Positions 24,622-35,634 of a DNA stretch of 64,000 bases are shown in pieces. Made by a program: the position numbers and the translations under genes. The stretch is from positions 372,001 through 436,000 of the forward strand of contig JALGAS010000004.1 in NCBI GenBank assembly GCA_023078685.1, read 5' to 3'. Each line of letters begins with the position of its first letter. Within the stretch, counting starts at the first letter, position 1. Origin of the DNA: Neopestalotiopsis rosae. Lineage: Eukaryota > Ascomycota > Sordariomycetes > Amphisphaeriales > Sporocadaceae. Under the pieces are notes generated by a model, which had not been told where the DNA came from, ran no database searches, and saw only the letters and a list, made by a program, of their open reading frames with translations.

Positions 24622-26073
24622 GATGGCGTTTTGCAGGCTCTCACAATCTCCACTGTAGAAGGGTCGAAGGAACCTCGAGAGAACTGAGCTAAATCACGCT
24701 GCGTCGAAGCCAAGGCGATCCCACGGTATTTATGATCAATGATCACCGCCGATCTGGACGCCATGGACCTGCCCAGGCGCTGCGTCCCGTCATGATATGC
24801 AGTAGTCATGCTGGCAGAGCCCTGGTCGTAGGTCTTGAACCCCTGGACGGGCTTGGCCCTTTCTACCAGGAGTGCAGGACTCAACGAGATGATGAATTCT
24901 CGTGTGGTCCCATGTTCCATGGACGAAAAGGTCAAGATAACGAAATCTTTACAAATGAACATCTCGAATTGAGGCTCATTGGTGGAGTAAGGTATGCGGA
25001 TAAGCGACGATCGCGTCCAAGTATTGATCACGACTATGCCAAGACAGGAAGGTGGCTCGGCTGGATGGTCGAGCGCATACAGGTAACGTCGTGCGCAACC
25101 GCTCGTCTCCACAACTTTATTGCAGATTGGTGACTGGGGGAGACCGAGATGAGATGAAAAAGAACCAGTAATAGCAGCAAGCAATTGCAGTGACCACGCG
25201 CCATGTGTCCGGGATCCTTGAGCGGTTTTTTTCTGTTTCTGCTCTCCTCATGCGGCTACATCCATCTGTTCTTCTGGCTTGCATACCCGAAGACTCGAGT
25301 TCGCCCTCGTCATCCCATGTCGGAAGCAATACGCGGCCCCCCCTGTTCTTATTCGAACCGCGACTACCGAGACATCGGGTTATTTTGAAGCTGTCGTGTG
25401 GTCTCGGCGAGGGTTGCGTCGAGCTTGTGTGTGTTGCGTCTGTTGCGTCGACTTGGACCACCATGAATAGAAACACATGGTATACATGGACGCACTCCGG
25501 TTTCCGATATCGAGTCACTGGACCTCATTTATGCAAGGCTGTGGCCACCAAGTCCTCGATGAAAAGTCTCGCGGACATTCGCACACCATATCGTAAATCC
25601 GCCATAGGCCAAAGGATCACCTCCATGCCGACTGCATGAGTTCGAATCACGGCACAGGTTCATACTCGGAAAGGATGCGACTACTGAAAGGATGGAAAAA
25701 CTAATCGTGTTTGCTCAATTAAAGAACGGACGAACTTTGTACAAAAGTGGCAGGCTGCTCGTCTGCATTGCAGCCCTGTTATCGGACAGCTTGATACTGT
25801 CATTGGCTACGTGTTGGCTTGGCAATTGGCAGAGTGGGAGAAAACAATATCAGTATGATTCACTATTCTTTCGATCCAGTTGACGGACCGAATATCTTAT
25901 GTTCATCTCAACGTACTGATCTCCAAAATGATCATGATATGAGCACATGATACGACCTGATATGAAGTAAGATGTCGTCATTAATATTAATCCTCTTAAA
26001 TCTAGGTGGTTGAGGTTGTCACTGCTCAAGTCCTGGTTCGCTTGCTGTATCCAGTTGTATGTACAATGAATAT
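24622..26073. other. Long intergenic region upstream of the S28 peptidase
   Basis: 1.45 kb between the peptidase start and the rhamnosidase stop, both on minus. The proximal few hundred bases must hold the peptidase promoter. A minus frame of 188 codons (24618-25184) overlaps the peptidase start and looks like chance. Nothing else coding or repetitive is recognisable. Confidence 0.5.
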
Positions 26074-28734
26074 CTAATACGCCTGAAAATAATAGGTTCC
26101 AGATCCGACGACTATTTCGTGGGTCATGCCGTTCCGCCACACTTTCGATATTCCCGTGCCAAGGCTGTCTTCATCTAAGATACTTCCATTCTCGGTGACG
26201 TTATTGTATCCTCTAATCATAACCGTACCAGTGGATCCAACAGGTACCGTAATGTTATAGGTGAGTTGTTCATCAGAGCGTTGCCAACTCGCGCCAATCA
26301 AGCCACGAACGCTTCTATAACTCGACGTAACAAAGGTCATATTGCCCACAAAGATAGGATCGAACTCGATAGAGGACCACGTCAATGAAACATCGGCCTG
26401 TCTCACACCAGAAAGCGCGAAGATCCACTTGTCAACGTAACCAAGCATGAAGTGATTTAAAGAGCGTCCAGCCGTCTGACCATCCCAACGTTCGTTGAGT
26501 GATGTCGCGCCATTGAGAACTTGGTATGCGTATGAGGGTGAGGTCGGATTGGTCATAATCTCATAGATGAGGTCATCACGACCCGCTGCTTGCAAGGCGA
26601 TGAAAAGAGCTGGTAGGCCAATTTCCCCAACACTGAGATGGTTCTTCCTCGAAGCGACGTCACTTGTGATTCTCGCAACCACATCGTCAAGGACGTCCGG
26701 GTCTACGATACCCATTTGTATCGCTAAAGCGTTGTCTGCTTGCGTCGGACCATATGAACTGTTGGCGGTGTCGAAAAAGTGAGAGTTCCAGGCGTCGCCA
26801 ATGCTGTTCTTCAGTGCTGTGTAGTACTTTGCATCCTCTGATTCTCCTAACGCCATGGCTATATCTGCCAGCGTATCCACTGCCTGATAATATCCAAACG
26901 TTGCGGTGTAATTCTTTGGGGTACGGTTGTCGAAAGTGATCCAATCACCTAGACCAGTGCCGTCAAGAATGTAATTTGTTGTCCTGTTCGAAACGTAATC
27001 GACGTATCTTTGCATCGCTCCATAATTCTCCTGCAGGACTTTGAAGTCGCCATAAGCCTGGTAGAGTTGCCAAGCCATAATCATGATAGTGTTCCCCCAA
27101 TTGACGTCGTGTCGATAGTTGGGCTGGAGGATGGCATTGTATGGTGCAATGGTAGGGACCATTCCTTCGTCGGTCTGCGCGTCGGTCATGGCCTTCATCG
27201 TCGCCCGGCCCATGGCCTGAATGTCGTAGTTGAGTGCGAGCGAATCGAAAACTAAATGGTTCTGTTCGAGCCAACCGAGTTTCTCGCGATGGGGACAATC
27301 CGTGAAGACAGAGTACATGTTGCTCTGAATGGCGCGATCTATTATGCGATGAATTGAATTCAGCATAGCATCACTGCTGTTGAATTGGCCTACCGGCTCG
27401 GAAGACGCTCGAATGGCAAATGCGACAGCGTCAGATGATTCAGGAGGCGCGGTAAGATTAACACTCAGATACCGAAATCCGTGATAAAGGAATTTGGGTT
27501 GGTATGTAGCGGGTTGACCATTAGATGTGTATGCATCGTAGATGTTACCACCAACAGTCGATTGATCGATGATGCCATCCACGACCTTTTCTCCTGTTCT
27601 GATCACAATACGAGTTCCGGCAGGTTCGTTAATCTTGAGAGAGTACCAGCCGGCGATATTGGTCCCGAAATCGAATACGTAACTGCCGTTGACGAGGCCA
27701 GATAATGAAACAGCTGGAAATTGTTCGACCACCTTGAGAGGGGGGTAAGTTGTTCCCGTCATGTTTCCGGACGGGCCTTTAAATACAGTAACATTATCCC
27801 ATCGGTTGAGATTATCGCTGTTCGAAGACCAGTCTGCCACTTCCAGTGTTGCATTGTACTCCTCTCCGCCGTACCATGACGTTTCGATATAAGGTCCATT
27901 GAGGTAACTCTTCCAGGAAGCGTCGGTGATAATAGGTGGCTGTGTTATGCCATCACAAGAATAATCTAGCTGAGCGCGAAGCATTAATTGCTTTGGAGAA
28001 CGGGTGAACTTGGCGTATCTGTCGCCGAGAGGCTCTTCTGGGTCATAGATGGACTTTCCCAACTCAACACCAAGGACATTATCGCCAGTGATCAAGCTTT
28101 CCCGGACGTCGTAAGTGGAGTAGTATATAGTCTTGCTTTCATCCGCATAACCATAGGGCAGAATATCGTCTCCGACCGGGTGGCCATTGATGTAGGCAGC
28201 GTGCATACCCAAGCCTACAATGTACAGCCGAGCTGAAGAGATATTCGTGCACGTGTTGTCGAATCCGGTGGCCAGCATTGGTAGGGAAGTATTGCCAGTT
28301 GAGTAATTGGGGTTGCCAATCCATTCTGCTGCCCAGTCAGGATCCAATAGACCCATCTCGAAGGTCGATACCTCGCTCCATCCTGACTTTTGGTTTTGTG
28401 TGTACCAGGAGCGTACACGCCAGTAGACAGTCGTTCGGGAAGTCAGATCAGAACCCAGATAGATCGCTTGGGAATCCTGAGAGGCGACCTTTCCCGAGTC
28501 CCACAGATCCGCGTCGCCAAGCAAAGAAGTCGTACTCGTTGCAGCCTGAACCTGATAAAACATCTGACTGTCGTTTCGTACTGATGACTCTAGACGCCAG
28601 CTTAATTGAGGTTGGACATCGGTCATGCCCATAGGCGCGATCAATCCATTGACCCGTAGTGAACCGTTTTCCACATTTAAGCCCACACAGTATGCGGCGA
28701 GGGCGAGGAATCCTAATGCTCGTTTTAAAAACAT
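26074..28734 (-). CDS. Alpha-L-rhamnosidase, GH78, secreted
   Basis: A single exon of 886 aa, a usual length for GH78. It has an N-terminal signal peptide (about 1-18), then the N-terminal beta-sandwich modules with the typical opening about earlier-known 'ENP/PxxSWRL' style (here Q-L-S-W-R-L), then the (alpha/alpha)6 catalytic barrel. The family signature DCPHREKLGW is at about 479-488 and carries conserved acidic catalytic-site residues. A further barrel segment has W-G-N-T, and the C-terminal beta domain starts around residue 790. Many N-x-S/T glycosylation sites are present. The enzyme removes terminal alpha-L-rhamnose from plant flavonoid glycosides, pectin (RG-I/II) or saponins. Lack of introns in a gene this long stands out in an intron-rich region, though it is common for this family. 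Confidence 0.94.
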   Translation of the reverse strand: MFLKRALGFLALAAYCVGLNVENGSLRVNGLIAPMGMTDVQPQLSWRLESSVRNDSQMFYQVQAATSTTSLLGDADLWDSGKVASQDSQAIYLGSDLTSRTTVYWRVRSWYTQNQKSGWSEVSTFEMGLLDPDWAAEWIGNPNYSTGNTSLPMLATGFDNTCTNISSARLYIVGLGMHAAYINGHPVGDDILPYGYADESKTIYYSTYDVRESLITGDNVLGVELGKSIYDPEEPLGDRYAKFTRSPKQLMLRAQLDYSCDGITQPPIITDASWKSYLNGPYIETSWYGGEEYNATLEVADWSSNSDNLNRWDNVTVFKGPSGNMTGTTYPPLKVVEQFPAVSLSGLVNGSYVFDFGTNIAGWYSLKINEPAGTRIVIRTGEKVVDGIIDQSTVGGNIYDAYTSNGQPATYQPKFLYHGFRYLSVNLTAPPESSDAVAFAIRASSEPVGQFNSSDAMLNSIHRIIDRAIQSNMYSVFTDCPHREKLGWLEQNHLVFDSLALNYDIQAMGRATMKAMTDAQTDEGMVPTIAPYNAILQPNYRHDVNWGNTIMIMAWQLYQAYGDFKVLQENYGAMQRYVDYVSNRTTNYILDGTGLGDWITFDNRTPKNYTATFGYYQAVDTLADIAMALGESEDAKYYTALKNSIGDAWNSHFFDTANSSYGPTQADNALAIQMGIVDPDVLDDVVARITSDVASRKNHLSVGEIGLPALFIALQAAGRDDLIYEIMTNPTSPSYAYQVLNGATSLNERWDGQTAGRSLNHFMLGYVDKWIFALSGVRQADVSLTWSSIEFDPIFVGNMTFVTSSYRSVRGLIGASWQRSDEQLTYNITVPVGSTGTVMIRGYNNVTENGSILDEDSLGTGISKVWRNGMTHEIVVGSGTYYFQAY

Positions 28735-29266
28735 GATGTTTACTCTTATTTGAGTGAATATTCCTGGAACATCAATTGAACGTAGAAGAACACAGAGAAG
28801 GTGATATTAGCCATAATGCGTTTCCAGCAATGGTTTTGTACTTCAGGCAAATATTTTCACTGCTTGAAACACATCTATGAATATTAACTTTGTATTATTC
28901 AATTGACATATCATCTCCTGTTCGCTATAAAGACATAATACCATCGGCACATTGCGATGGCCTACTGCCAGCTCGTCATAAAGATACGAAGACGGCTTGT
29001 GGGGTAGGCCATAGTGGGTAAGAAGTACTTTGCATTTCAGTGATCGTCTGCAGCCGTGTAATATGGCACCGCGCTATATGGCAGCGAAACGTCAGTAGCG
29101 AAAAGTGCGAGAATTGCCGCCAATCGCCATTAAATTGAATCACAGTGGCTAAGTTGAATTGTTGGGGAACGTGGAGTTAAACACCCGACTCATGGGGAAT
29201 GAATACTTTAACCACATTGCAGCGGACTCAGCCTTGTAAAAGTTTATTTATTTGATGACACTTGAT

Positions 29267-29302
<36 letters not shown>

Positions 29303-29384
29303 CCTAATCTATTATCACTATGTCTTGTGCTACAACATTCTCGGTGCAAGATAAAGGCTGTCTCGGTTCTTCAACTCTCTTTGC
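28735..29384. other. Rhamnosidase promoter and SDR 3' region
   Basis: 650 bp between two minus-strand genes. It includes a 31-base A run (29271-29301, listed separately). The side next to 28735 should be the rhamnosidase promoter. No other gene or site is supported. Confidence 0.5.
29271..29301 (+). repeat. Poly(A) tract of 31 bases
   Basis: An uninterrupted run of 31 A on the plus strand, about 85 bp past the stop of the minus-strand SDR gene. Length may be affected by sequencing or assembly slippage. No target-site duplication or element body is seen next to it. Confidence 0.9.
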
Positions 29385-30359
29385 TTAATAATCGAACTTC
29401 TCGCCGAGAATCTCTTCGCTCAAAGACCAGAGCCTATCTGCCTTGTCGTAGCCAGTGGCATGCTCCCAAGCCTCTTGGATTTGGCAGTTGGCAAGGTATG
29501 CTGGGGACTTGTCGGGAATATCGGGACTAAGTGCTGCCACAAGTGTTGTAGCCGCTCCTTGTGTCATGGTCCTCCGAATAGCCTCGGGGTCCGTCCAGTC
29601 CCACTCGCGACCAGTGTTTCTCTTGACAGTCGGTGCAATGTCATTGTAAGCGGTCATCGGGTCGAGGTGGTCGCCGAGATGAGTGCCCCAGATCATGCCG
29701 GGATGGAGGGCCGTGGCCGTGACCCCGCGGCTCCGGAGGCGCTTTGTCAAGCCCCAGGCAAAGAGGATACTAGCCGTCTTGGCCTGCGCATATCCAGTCC
29801 AGGGGTCGTATGTCTTGCCCTCAGAAAAGTTCCAATCGTCGAACCGAAAGGCGCTTCCTCGATAGCCCATGCTGACCACGTTGACGACTCTGGAGCCTTC
29901 TCCGGCTGCAAGGATGTTTGGGAGAAGCAAATTCGTCAACAGGAAGTGACCCAGATAATTCGCCGACAACTGCAGCTCAACGCCGTGCTTGTCCTTGGTG
30001 TATTCCTGGATCGCCATGATGCCGGCATTGTTGATCAACACGTCGATCTTGGGTGCGACGTCGCGGATCTTCTCAGCAGCTTGACGCACTGAGTCGCGAT
30101 CGGTCAGGTCAAGTTGAACAAAGGTTGTTTTAATTGAGCTGTCGATGACCGCAATCTCAGAGATGACCGGCTTGACCTTTTCTTCTGTCCTGGATGCGAT
30201 AATGATGTGAGCTGGCTCCCGCAAAGCCAGAGAGACGGCTACATGGCCACCGAGGCCACTTTGAGCGGCACCTGTCAAGACGAATGTCTTTCCCTTGACA
30301 TGATCACCAAAGGCTGCGACAACCTCTTCGCTGGTCGTCTTCACATTGAAGTTGGACAT
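29385..30359 (-). CDS. Short-chain dehydrogenase/reductase (retinol-dehydrogenase/WWOX-like)
   Basis: A single exon. The first in-frame ATG is at 30359, giving 324 aa; codons upstream in the same frame have only TTG. The NAD(P)-binding motif is T29-G30-A-A-Q-S-G-L-G-G, a variant of TGxxxGxG with one extra spacing residue. NNAG is at 110-113, the catalytic Ser at about 163 (V-V-S-M-G-Y) and Y190-x-x-x-K194 (YAQAK) completes the active site. A-S-R-T after strand 2 suggests NADP(H). Such fungal SDRs reduce carbonyls or oxidise alcohols of small lipophilic compounds; the substrate is unknown. It stands alone, with no obvious partner gene. Confidence 0.9.
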   Translation of the reverse strand: MSNFNVKTTSEEVVAAFGDHVKGKTFVLTGAAQSGLGGHVAVSLALREPAHIIIASRTEEKVKPVISEIAVIDSSIKTTFVQLDLTDRDSVRQAAEKIRDVAPKIDVLINNAGIMAIQEYTKDKHGVELQLSANYLGHFLLTNLLLPNILAAGEGSRVVNVVSMGYRGSAFRFDDWNFSEGKTYDPWTGYAQAKTASILFAWGLTKRLRSRGVTATALHPGMIWGTHLGDHLDPMTAYNDIAPTVKRNTGREWDWTDPEAIRRTMTQGAATTLVAALSPDIPDKSPAYLANCQIQEAWEHATGYDKADRLWSLSEEILGEKFDY

Positions 30360-31605
30360 TTCGGTGATGTCCTTTGTTGACAAGATGCTTGGCTTGAAAG
30401 ATACTCAGGTTCAAATGGAAGTGATTGTATTCTCAAATGATTGAGTTGGTGCTCATTATCTCGAAGGAGGCGAGGAGGTATTATATATGCGAAGAACTCA
30501 TCAATCAGCAAATGCGTTATAACAGGTAGTATGTGTAGGCATAGCTAATATGATTACCAACCATCGAAGTACAAACACGAAATCTAGGCAGATCCTAAGT
30601 TTAGCCCAGGGGGATATACACGGAATTCTCGGCCTTGTCCATAGTCCTGGTACTCTTGTGCTTCTACAATAGCTATATGGCCGGGATCCACTAAACGATG
30701 GTTGCGACTATTTGAAAGCGTTGGTACAAAGGAACGCACATACATATGCCAAGCGGTGGCCATGTTAGTGGGAGATGGCTTGCAATGGGCTGCACTCGTG
30801 ATTCATTGAGTAAGTGGTGTTCAAACTGACTGCTGCTCTTTTGCTTGATAATCAATGAAACAATTTGTCTTACAGGCAATGTCGTTCAAGAAAAGCTCTG
30901 CCTTGCTATTGATGATCAGGTACCGGTATATCCTATACCAGACTTGTGAAACCTCATTGGCTACTAGGCAGCTACTTCCGCGGTCCTCCGCGTGGAGAAT
31001 CGCAAGTTCGGAAGTTCGCATAAGCGTCTGATTGGTCGGAGGCGAGAAGAATGCTTGGCTTGTGGAGCTCGGATGAATAGAAAATGTACGGAGTGTTTGT
31101 CGATCTTAAGTCCGATACCTAAACTCCAGAGCTGCCCCGTACGCTGGCTAGGACGCTGGGCCAAAGAACATTTGGAAATCTCGAGAGATCAATCGACTAG
31201 TAACAATTGATGCGTACCTGTACGTTGGGACTATTTTCCCTACTTTTTCTCTTTCTTTCTTTATTTTTATTTTCTTTATTTTTAAATTGTTTTGTTCGGT
31301 GACGATTATCATTTTTCTGACCCACTCGACTTATTTGTTAATGCCTTCCTTCGGTTCTTCTTCCCCTGCACTTGTTTCTTGGATTCAGGGCGCCACCTTC
31401 GCCATGCTGAAGGTCCAAAGAGCACAGGTTCCCTTGTGCATGATGAACAGTGACAACAGTCGCACGCTCATGGTAATATTTGGAAACTTTGATCCTTTGC
31501 TCCGCGCCCGCCATGATTGCCCGAACCAAGACGTGAAACGTTTCGTGGCTGACGGACGATCTTTCCTATCAGGCATAAACGCAATACGTGCAATTTTGGA
31601 TTTCT
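30360..31605. other. Intergenic region with a T-rich tract
   Basis: 1.25 kb between the SDR start and the stop of the DUF6594-like gene (both minus). A pyrimidine/T-rich stretch lies at 31232-31292. A plus frame at about 31287-31628 (113 codons) overlaps the next gene's 3' end and matches nothing I know. No RNA gene seen. Confidence 0.45.
31232..31292. repeat. T-rich low-complexity tract
   Basis: About 60 bases dominated by T with scattered C and A (CTTT and ATTTT units). On the minus strand it lies some 310 bp downstream of the DUF6594-like stop. It may be a simple AT-rich spacer. Confidence 0.7.
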
Positions 31606-32640
31606 TTAGTTCTCAGATGCCGAACTAGCGAAATCTCCACTAACAAAAACAACCAAAACTGCAGCATATGCAGCACATGCACCGAATACTTCGGCCCTCC
31701 TTGCATTCGTCATGGTTACTATACCGCCAGCGAACAGCACCGTGAACATGGCGATCAATCCGAGCGTAAGACCTGCCCGTGAGTTCGGGATGTTGTAAAG
31801 AGTGTAGATCGGCAAGAATAACAGCAGAGTAGCAGTCAGGGTCGTGATGAAAGACGCCACGAAGCGAACCCGTCGAATGGAATAGTGGACTACTTGAGGC
31901 GGTCGTTGATGAGATATGTCGAGCTCTTGAGGAAGGGGAGCAGGCGGGCGCGTCTGGAAGAGTCGGGAACAATAGGTTTTGAGAAAGTATGTCAGAAAAT
32001 CTGACTCTGACCGCTGCGAAAGTGATATGTAGTCTGAAAACCAGATCCTCGACGCGTCCATATCGAGCGGATAGAGATAAGAACTCGCACCAGTCAGGGC
32101 GGGGTTGGTCGACCTTGTTGCCGCAGTGCCTTTTGATAACGCGGTGCGATCATGGAAATAATTTGAAAGCGCGGTCATACTTTGTTCAGATGGCTGTTGC
32201 ATGGCTAACAAAGTCGACTCTTGAATCAGCGATTCTCTGTATTCTTTCAATGTCCGTCGAATATCCATGGCCAGACGGAGCCGCTTCTCTCTTCTCTCGG
32301 CAGTTTCCTGTGTTTCGCTCTCAATGCGACCTGTTGTCCCTGTTAAATATGGTGTTTGGAGTCCATGTCTTAACTTGATCCAATCCTGAGCTTGACTTCT
32401 GACATATTGCCACTCCTGGCTTCTGATCTCTTTGGCGTCCTGGACATCATATTCGTCCTGTATCCGTTGCAGCTCTGCCAACTCGCTCTGATAGTAGAGC
32501 AGATCACGGGCAGCGAGCTTGTCGAATCGACGATAGATTGATGTGCCGTGATCACCATCACTTGCAATGAAGTCGGCAATTGAACCAAAGCCCTCAACGT
32601 ACTTGTATCCCTTATCGCCACTTTCCTGCCTTCCCGCCAT
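31606..32640 (-). CDS. DUF6594-like fungal protein with C-terminal membrane helices
   Basis: A single exon of 344 aa from ATG 32640. The N-terminal part has the pattern G-S-I-A-D-F-I-A-S-D then I-Y-R-R-F-D-x-L-x-A-R-D-L-L-Y-Y-Q-S-E-L-A-E-L, which I associate with the fungal DUF6594 family. A helical, charged middle (110-145) follows. Three hydrophobic helices lie near the C terminus (about 259-281, 290-311 and 315-334). No signal peptide. The function of the family is unknown to me. It is divergent from the retropepsin-like gene. Confidence 0.75.
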   Translation of the reverse strand: MAGRQESGDKGYKYVEGFGSIADFIASDGDHGTSIYRRFDKLAARDLLYYQSELAELQRIQDEYDVQDAKEIRSQEWQYVRSQAQDWIKLRHGLQTPYLTGTTGRIESETQETAERREKRLRLAMDIRRTLKEYRESLIQESTLLAMQQPSEQSMTALSNYFHDRTALSKGTAATRSTNPALTGASSYLYPLDMDASRIWFSDYISLSQRSESDFLTYFLKTYCSRLFQTRPPAPLPQELDISHQRPPQVVHYSIRRVRFVASFITTLTATLLLFLPIYTLYNIPNSRAGLTLGLIAMFTVLFAGGIVTMTNARRAEVFGACAAYAAVLVVFVSGDFASSASEN

Positions 32641-33071
32641 TCAGCATTGCGTGCAAAAGATGTTTTGCAATACAGTTCAATGATAAATTTGTATGCACTT
32701 TCGAAATGACACACAGATGTGGGATTTTATCGTTGTCATAGGTAAGAGAATATTGAGTGCAACGCGAAGCCAGGCCAATGGGAGCTGTACACGTTAGTGG
32801 GCGCAGTCAGTTATGCTGGCCGCGGTCGGGCGTCCTTGGCGCTGCCATGAAACAGCCTCCCCAGTGCTACCTACCTAGGTAGATACCAACTATCAAAGAT
32901 TTGCGCTGCCTCGGCTTTAACGATCACATTCCCTTCAGTACTTTTCCTTCTAGACAACTTCACAGATCGGCTCAAGTGTCTTCTTTCAATGGTTCGCTTT
33001 AGCGGTTGGGCAACACTTGAATTCTAACCTTTGGTCACATGCCGCTGTAACCATTTCTACGACTTCCTACC
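32641..33071. promoter_or_regulatory. Divergent promoter region with a CCTAGG palindrome
   Basis: 431 bp between divergent starts. A palindromic block, CTACCTACCTAGGTAG, lies near 32868-32883; similar CCTAGG elements occur in several other gaps of this window. No other site can be supported. Confidence 0.45.
32868..32883. promoter_or_regulatory. Palindromic CCTAGG element
   Basis: CTACCTACCTAGGTAG in the divergent promoter of the DUF6594-like and retropepsin-like genes. Related CCTAGG-core elements are near 2854, 6622, 37086, 48220, 53176, 53294 and 63302, all in non-coding gaps or just beside genes. They may be bound by a factor or be common promoter texture in these fungi. Confidence 0.35.
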
Positions 33072-34904
33072 ATGACGGAAAGGAGACATGATCCTCGACC
33101 ACCCTGGGTTCCAGGATCGTTCAGGCATTGGGAGTGGCCGAATGGCCATTCACAGGACAGCTATGATGAATTTGCCTGCCATTTAATGGACTTCAATGAT
33201 GAATTTGCCGACATCGAGGAGAGCATCAAAGAGCAATCTTCTACAACTCATCAAGATATTCTAGACAGTCGACAAGCGACATTACCACAATGTATTTTGG
33301 ACTGCCAAAAATTGAGTCCTAATGATGGCACGTAGGCAGAATGTTTGACAACCACGCCTCTGTACAGAGCTGCTGAGGCCGCATATGCCTCTCAAGATCG
33401 TGCCTCGATGGCCAGAGATGGTGTTATAGTCGCTGACATCCCGCGTTATTACAATTCTTTCTTTGATTGGAGCCCACAAACCAGTAATCGTGGCCTGTAT
33501 GACTTTAATGACTCTCAGGAAGACCCTCTCGAAGATGGACACATTAGTCCTCTCATCAAGCAACCAGAGACTCGACCGACGTCTCAGGAACAATTGGTTG
33601 CCGAGGTCAAAGGCGACAATCTTGCTTTCGGATCCAAGGGCAGAAGAAGTAGGCAGAGATCATACTTGCCGGTCTTGGTTGAGGGAAATGCCGCGAGAGC
33701 CCTCCCTGATACTGAAGCAGGTTATAACGTGGTTACTGAAAACTTTGCAGCATCGATCGGCGCTGCGCTCGACCGAGATCCTCGTTTACAGCGAACGTTC
33801 ACGAATGCAGTGGGTCGAAAATTCCAGTCATGTGGCATAGCAGAGCTCAATATTTCTCTGCCAAAAGACTCAGGGAAAGTTTCGCGAAGCAAGTTCGCAG
33901 TTCTCAAGAATTGTGCCGAACCACTCGTCCTTGGAAATCCTTTCCTGAAAGAGAACGAAATCTTCACCAAAGTTGGATACAGCCACGATCTTGTCAAAGC
34001 AGTCTCCAGCTCCATCGCTACCAGCAGCAAAAAGATGTTCAGAGTGATGCACATGGAACAGCCTCGGCAGAAGCTGACTTGCGCGTTGGACAGCCAATAT
34101 GCCCTTGCTAACGCAGATACTGGATCCGACATAGACCTGGTGTCTCTGCACTATGCCCAATCCCGTGGATGGAAAATCAAAAGGCTAGGTGAACACGAAG
34201 AGAGCTACGTCATGCTTGCAGACGAAGAAGAGGTGCAGCTTGCCGGTTACGTCGATGCCTGTCTATCTGTAGAGGGGAACGAAATGATGAAAAGGTTTTA
34301 CGTCCTGCCAGGTCTGGTGTGCGATATCATACTGGGTGATCCCACTCTGGAATCTTTGGATGTATTCAAGAATTTCAAGGATGCTTTCGTCGATTGGAGC
34401 CAAGGGAAGGATTTGATCTGTATGATCACATGGGCAAAGCGCTTTGATAAAGTTGGGGAAGACGTGGAAGACATACTGAGGAGGCTCGATCATGCTGGAG
34501 GCCTTTCAGAAGATCAAAGCGATAGGCCCTGGTTGTGGTCATTATTCTCGAGGAGAACGAAGGAGCCGCACAGGTCTGATTTGGAAGGTAAGTGGCGTGA
34601 TGAGATCTTTGATGCTTTTTACAGCTATGGCTGGTCTGACCCGAGAATAGACACAAAATACCAATTGCAAAGCCAGCTCCACAAGGCCGACAGCATCGAG
34701 ACTAAATTCCGCACTGAGTTTGCGAAGAAGGAAGTATGGCTTAAAGACAACGCGCTTCGTCGAGAGCAGGAAGAAGATGGGCGTCGCAGGGAGAAACATG
34801 ATGAGCTGCGTCGTAGGATTTTGAAGCATATCGATAATCTTTCCAATCAAGGGAGTGAGCCTGGTGACCCTCAGATGACAAAAGCAGAGCATGCACTTCG
34901 TTGA
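33072..34904 (+). CDS. Protein with two retropepsin-like aspartyl protease domains
   Basis: Two segments in the same frame, 33072-33335 and 33336-34904, are separated by an in-frame TAG (33333-33335). A GT..AG intron removing it without a frame change could be 33332-33367 (36 nt, very short; about 598 aa) or 33292-33396 (105 nt, weaker donor). The first retropepsin-like fold has A-L-P-D-T-E at about residue 201 and V-L-G-N-P-F-L around 274; its third active-site residue is Glu, not Gly. The second has a canonical A-D-T-G-S at about 337 and I-I-L-G-D-P near 408. A Glu/Lys/Arg-rich coiled tail ends the protein. Only the second domain keeps the D-T-G signature, so activity, if any, would need a homodimer or the two lobes together. 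No reverse transcriptase or integrase lies nearby, so it is not an intact retroelement. A true stop (pseudogene) is the alternative. Confidence 0.6.
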
Positions 34905-35384
34905 GCCGCACCTAGTTCTTCGATAAGCACTGCCCACGGTCTGGAATGCTCTCTGTATGGGTGTGGTATATCCACCATAGTTGCCTGTTTCGCTGGATCT
35001 TAAGTTTCGTCAAATGGCTTGCTGTGTTTGATTCAATCTAATAAATTTGACGTCCCAGACTTTCTTGCGCATATAAATTTTATAACAGACCCATATCTCT
35101 TCAATTGCTGCATTTGTTGTCGTTCAGTGTTGTTGATGCGCATGTTACGATCCGTGACGGAGCCATGACATGAACTCGTCGTCTCGTTTCCAGAATTGAA
35201 TAAGTGAACCCGAGAGTACACTCACTCAATGCCACTTCCACTTCCTCTTCAGCCAGGCGACCGTTAATGAATCGTCTTATTTTGACTGGCCACTACAAGA
35301 TGTCATGCTCATGCATGGTTAGGTGGCTGCGCTGTTGTTCTAGAGACCTACCTCACAGGCTCCGTTTTTGAACAGAAGTCTCGT

Positions 35385-35421
<37 letters not shown>

Positions 35422-35634
35422 TGTAGTGGTAGTAGGAGATACAAGTCGAACATTTATAAGCAATCGTGGTGAACCGCTGGCCCATTTCATTAGATGGATA
35501 AAAGTATTACCGAAATAGCGACCAGAACAAACTATTCCATTTCATGCTATCTCCGCCACGTTTCTTACCGGGCACCATAGCGCTGGTTCCAATCATGACA
35601 TGTGCTGCCAGAATCACGGCGTTCAATGAGAGGA
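34905..35634. other. Convergent intergenic region with (GT)n
   Basis: 730 bp between the stop of the retropepsin-like gene (plus) and of the PhyH-like gene (minus). A GT microsatellite sits at 35391-35416. No gene is recognisable. Confidence 0.5.
35391..35416. repeat. (GT)13 microsatellite
   Basis: Thirteen GT units, with interrupted GT/TGTTTGTG flanks on both sides. Copy number probably varies between strains. Confidence 0.9.

Noticed and set aside
24618..25184. 188-codon minus frame upstream of the S28 peptidase
   Set aside because: It overlaps the peptidase start in another frame, has no recognisable domain, and its composition looks random. Treated as promoter.
25620..25670. Box-B-like GTTCGAATC on plus
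   Set aside because: The flanking bases do not pair into a T stem and there is no A box at the right distance.
31287..31628. 113-codon plus frame
   Set aside because: It overlaps the 3' end of the DUF6594-like gene and a T-rich tract and has no family features.
33072..34904. Intact LTR retrotransposon carrying the retropepsin
   Set aside because: No reverse transcriptase, integrase or terminal repeats are seen around it.
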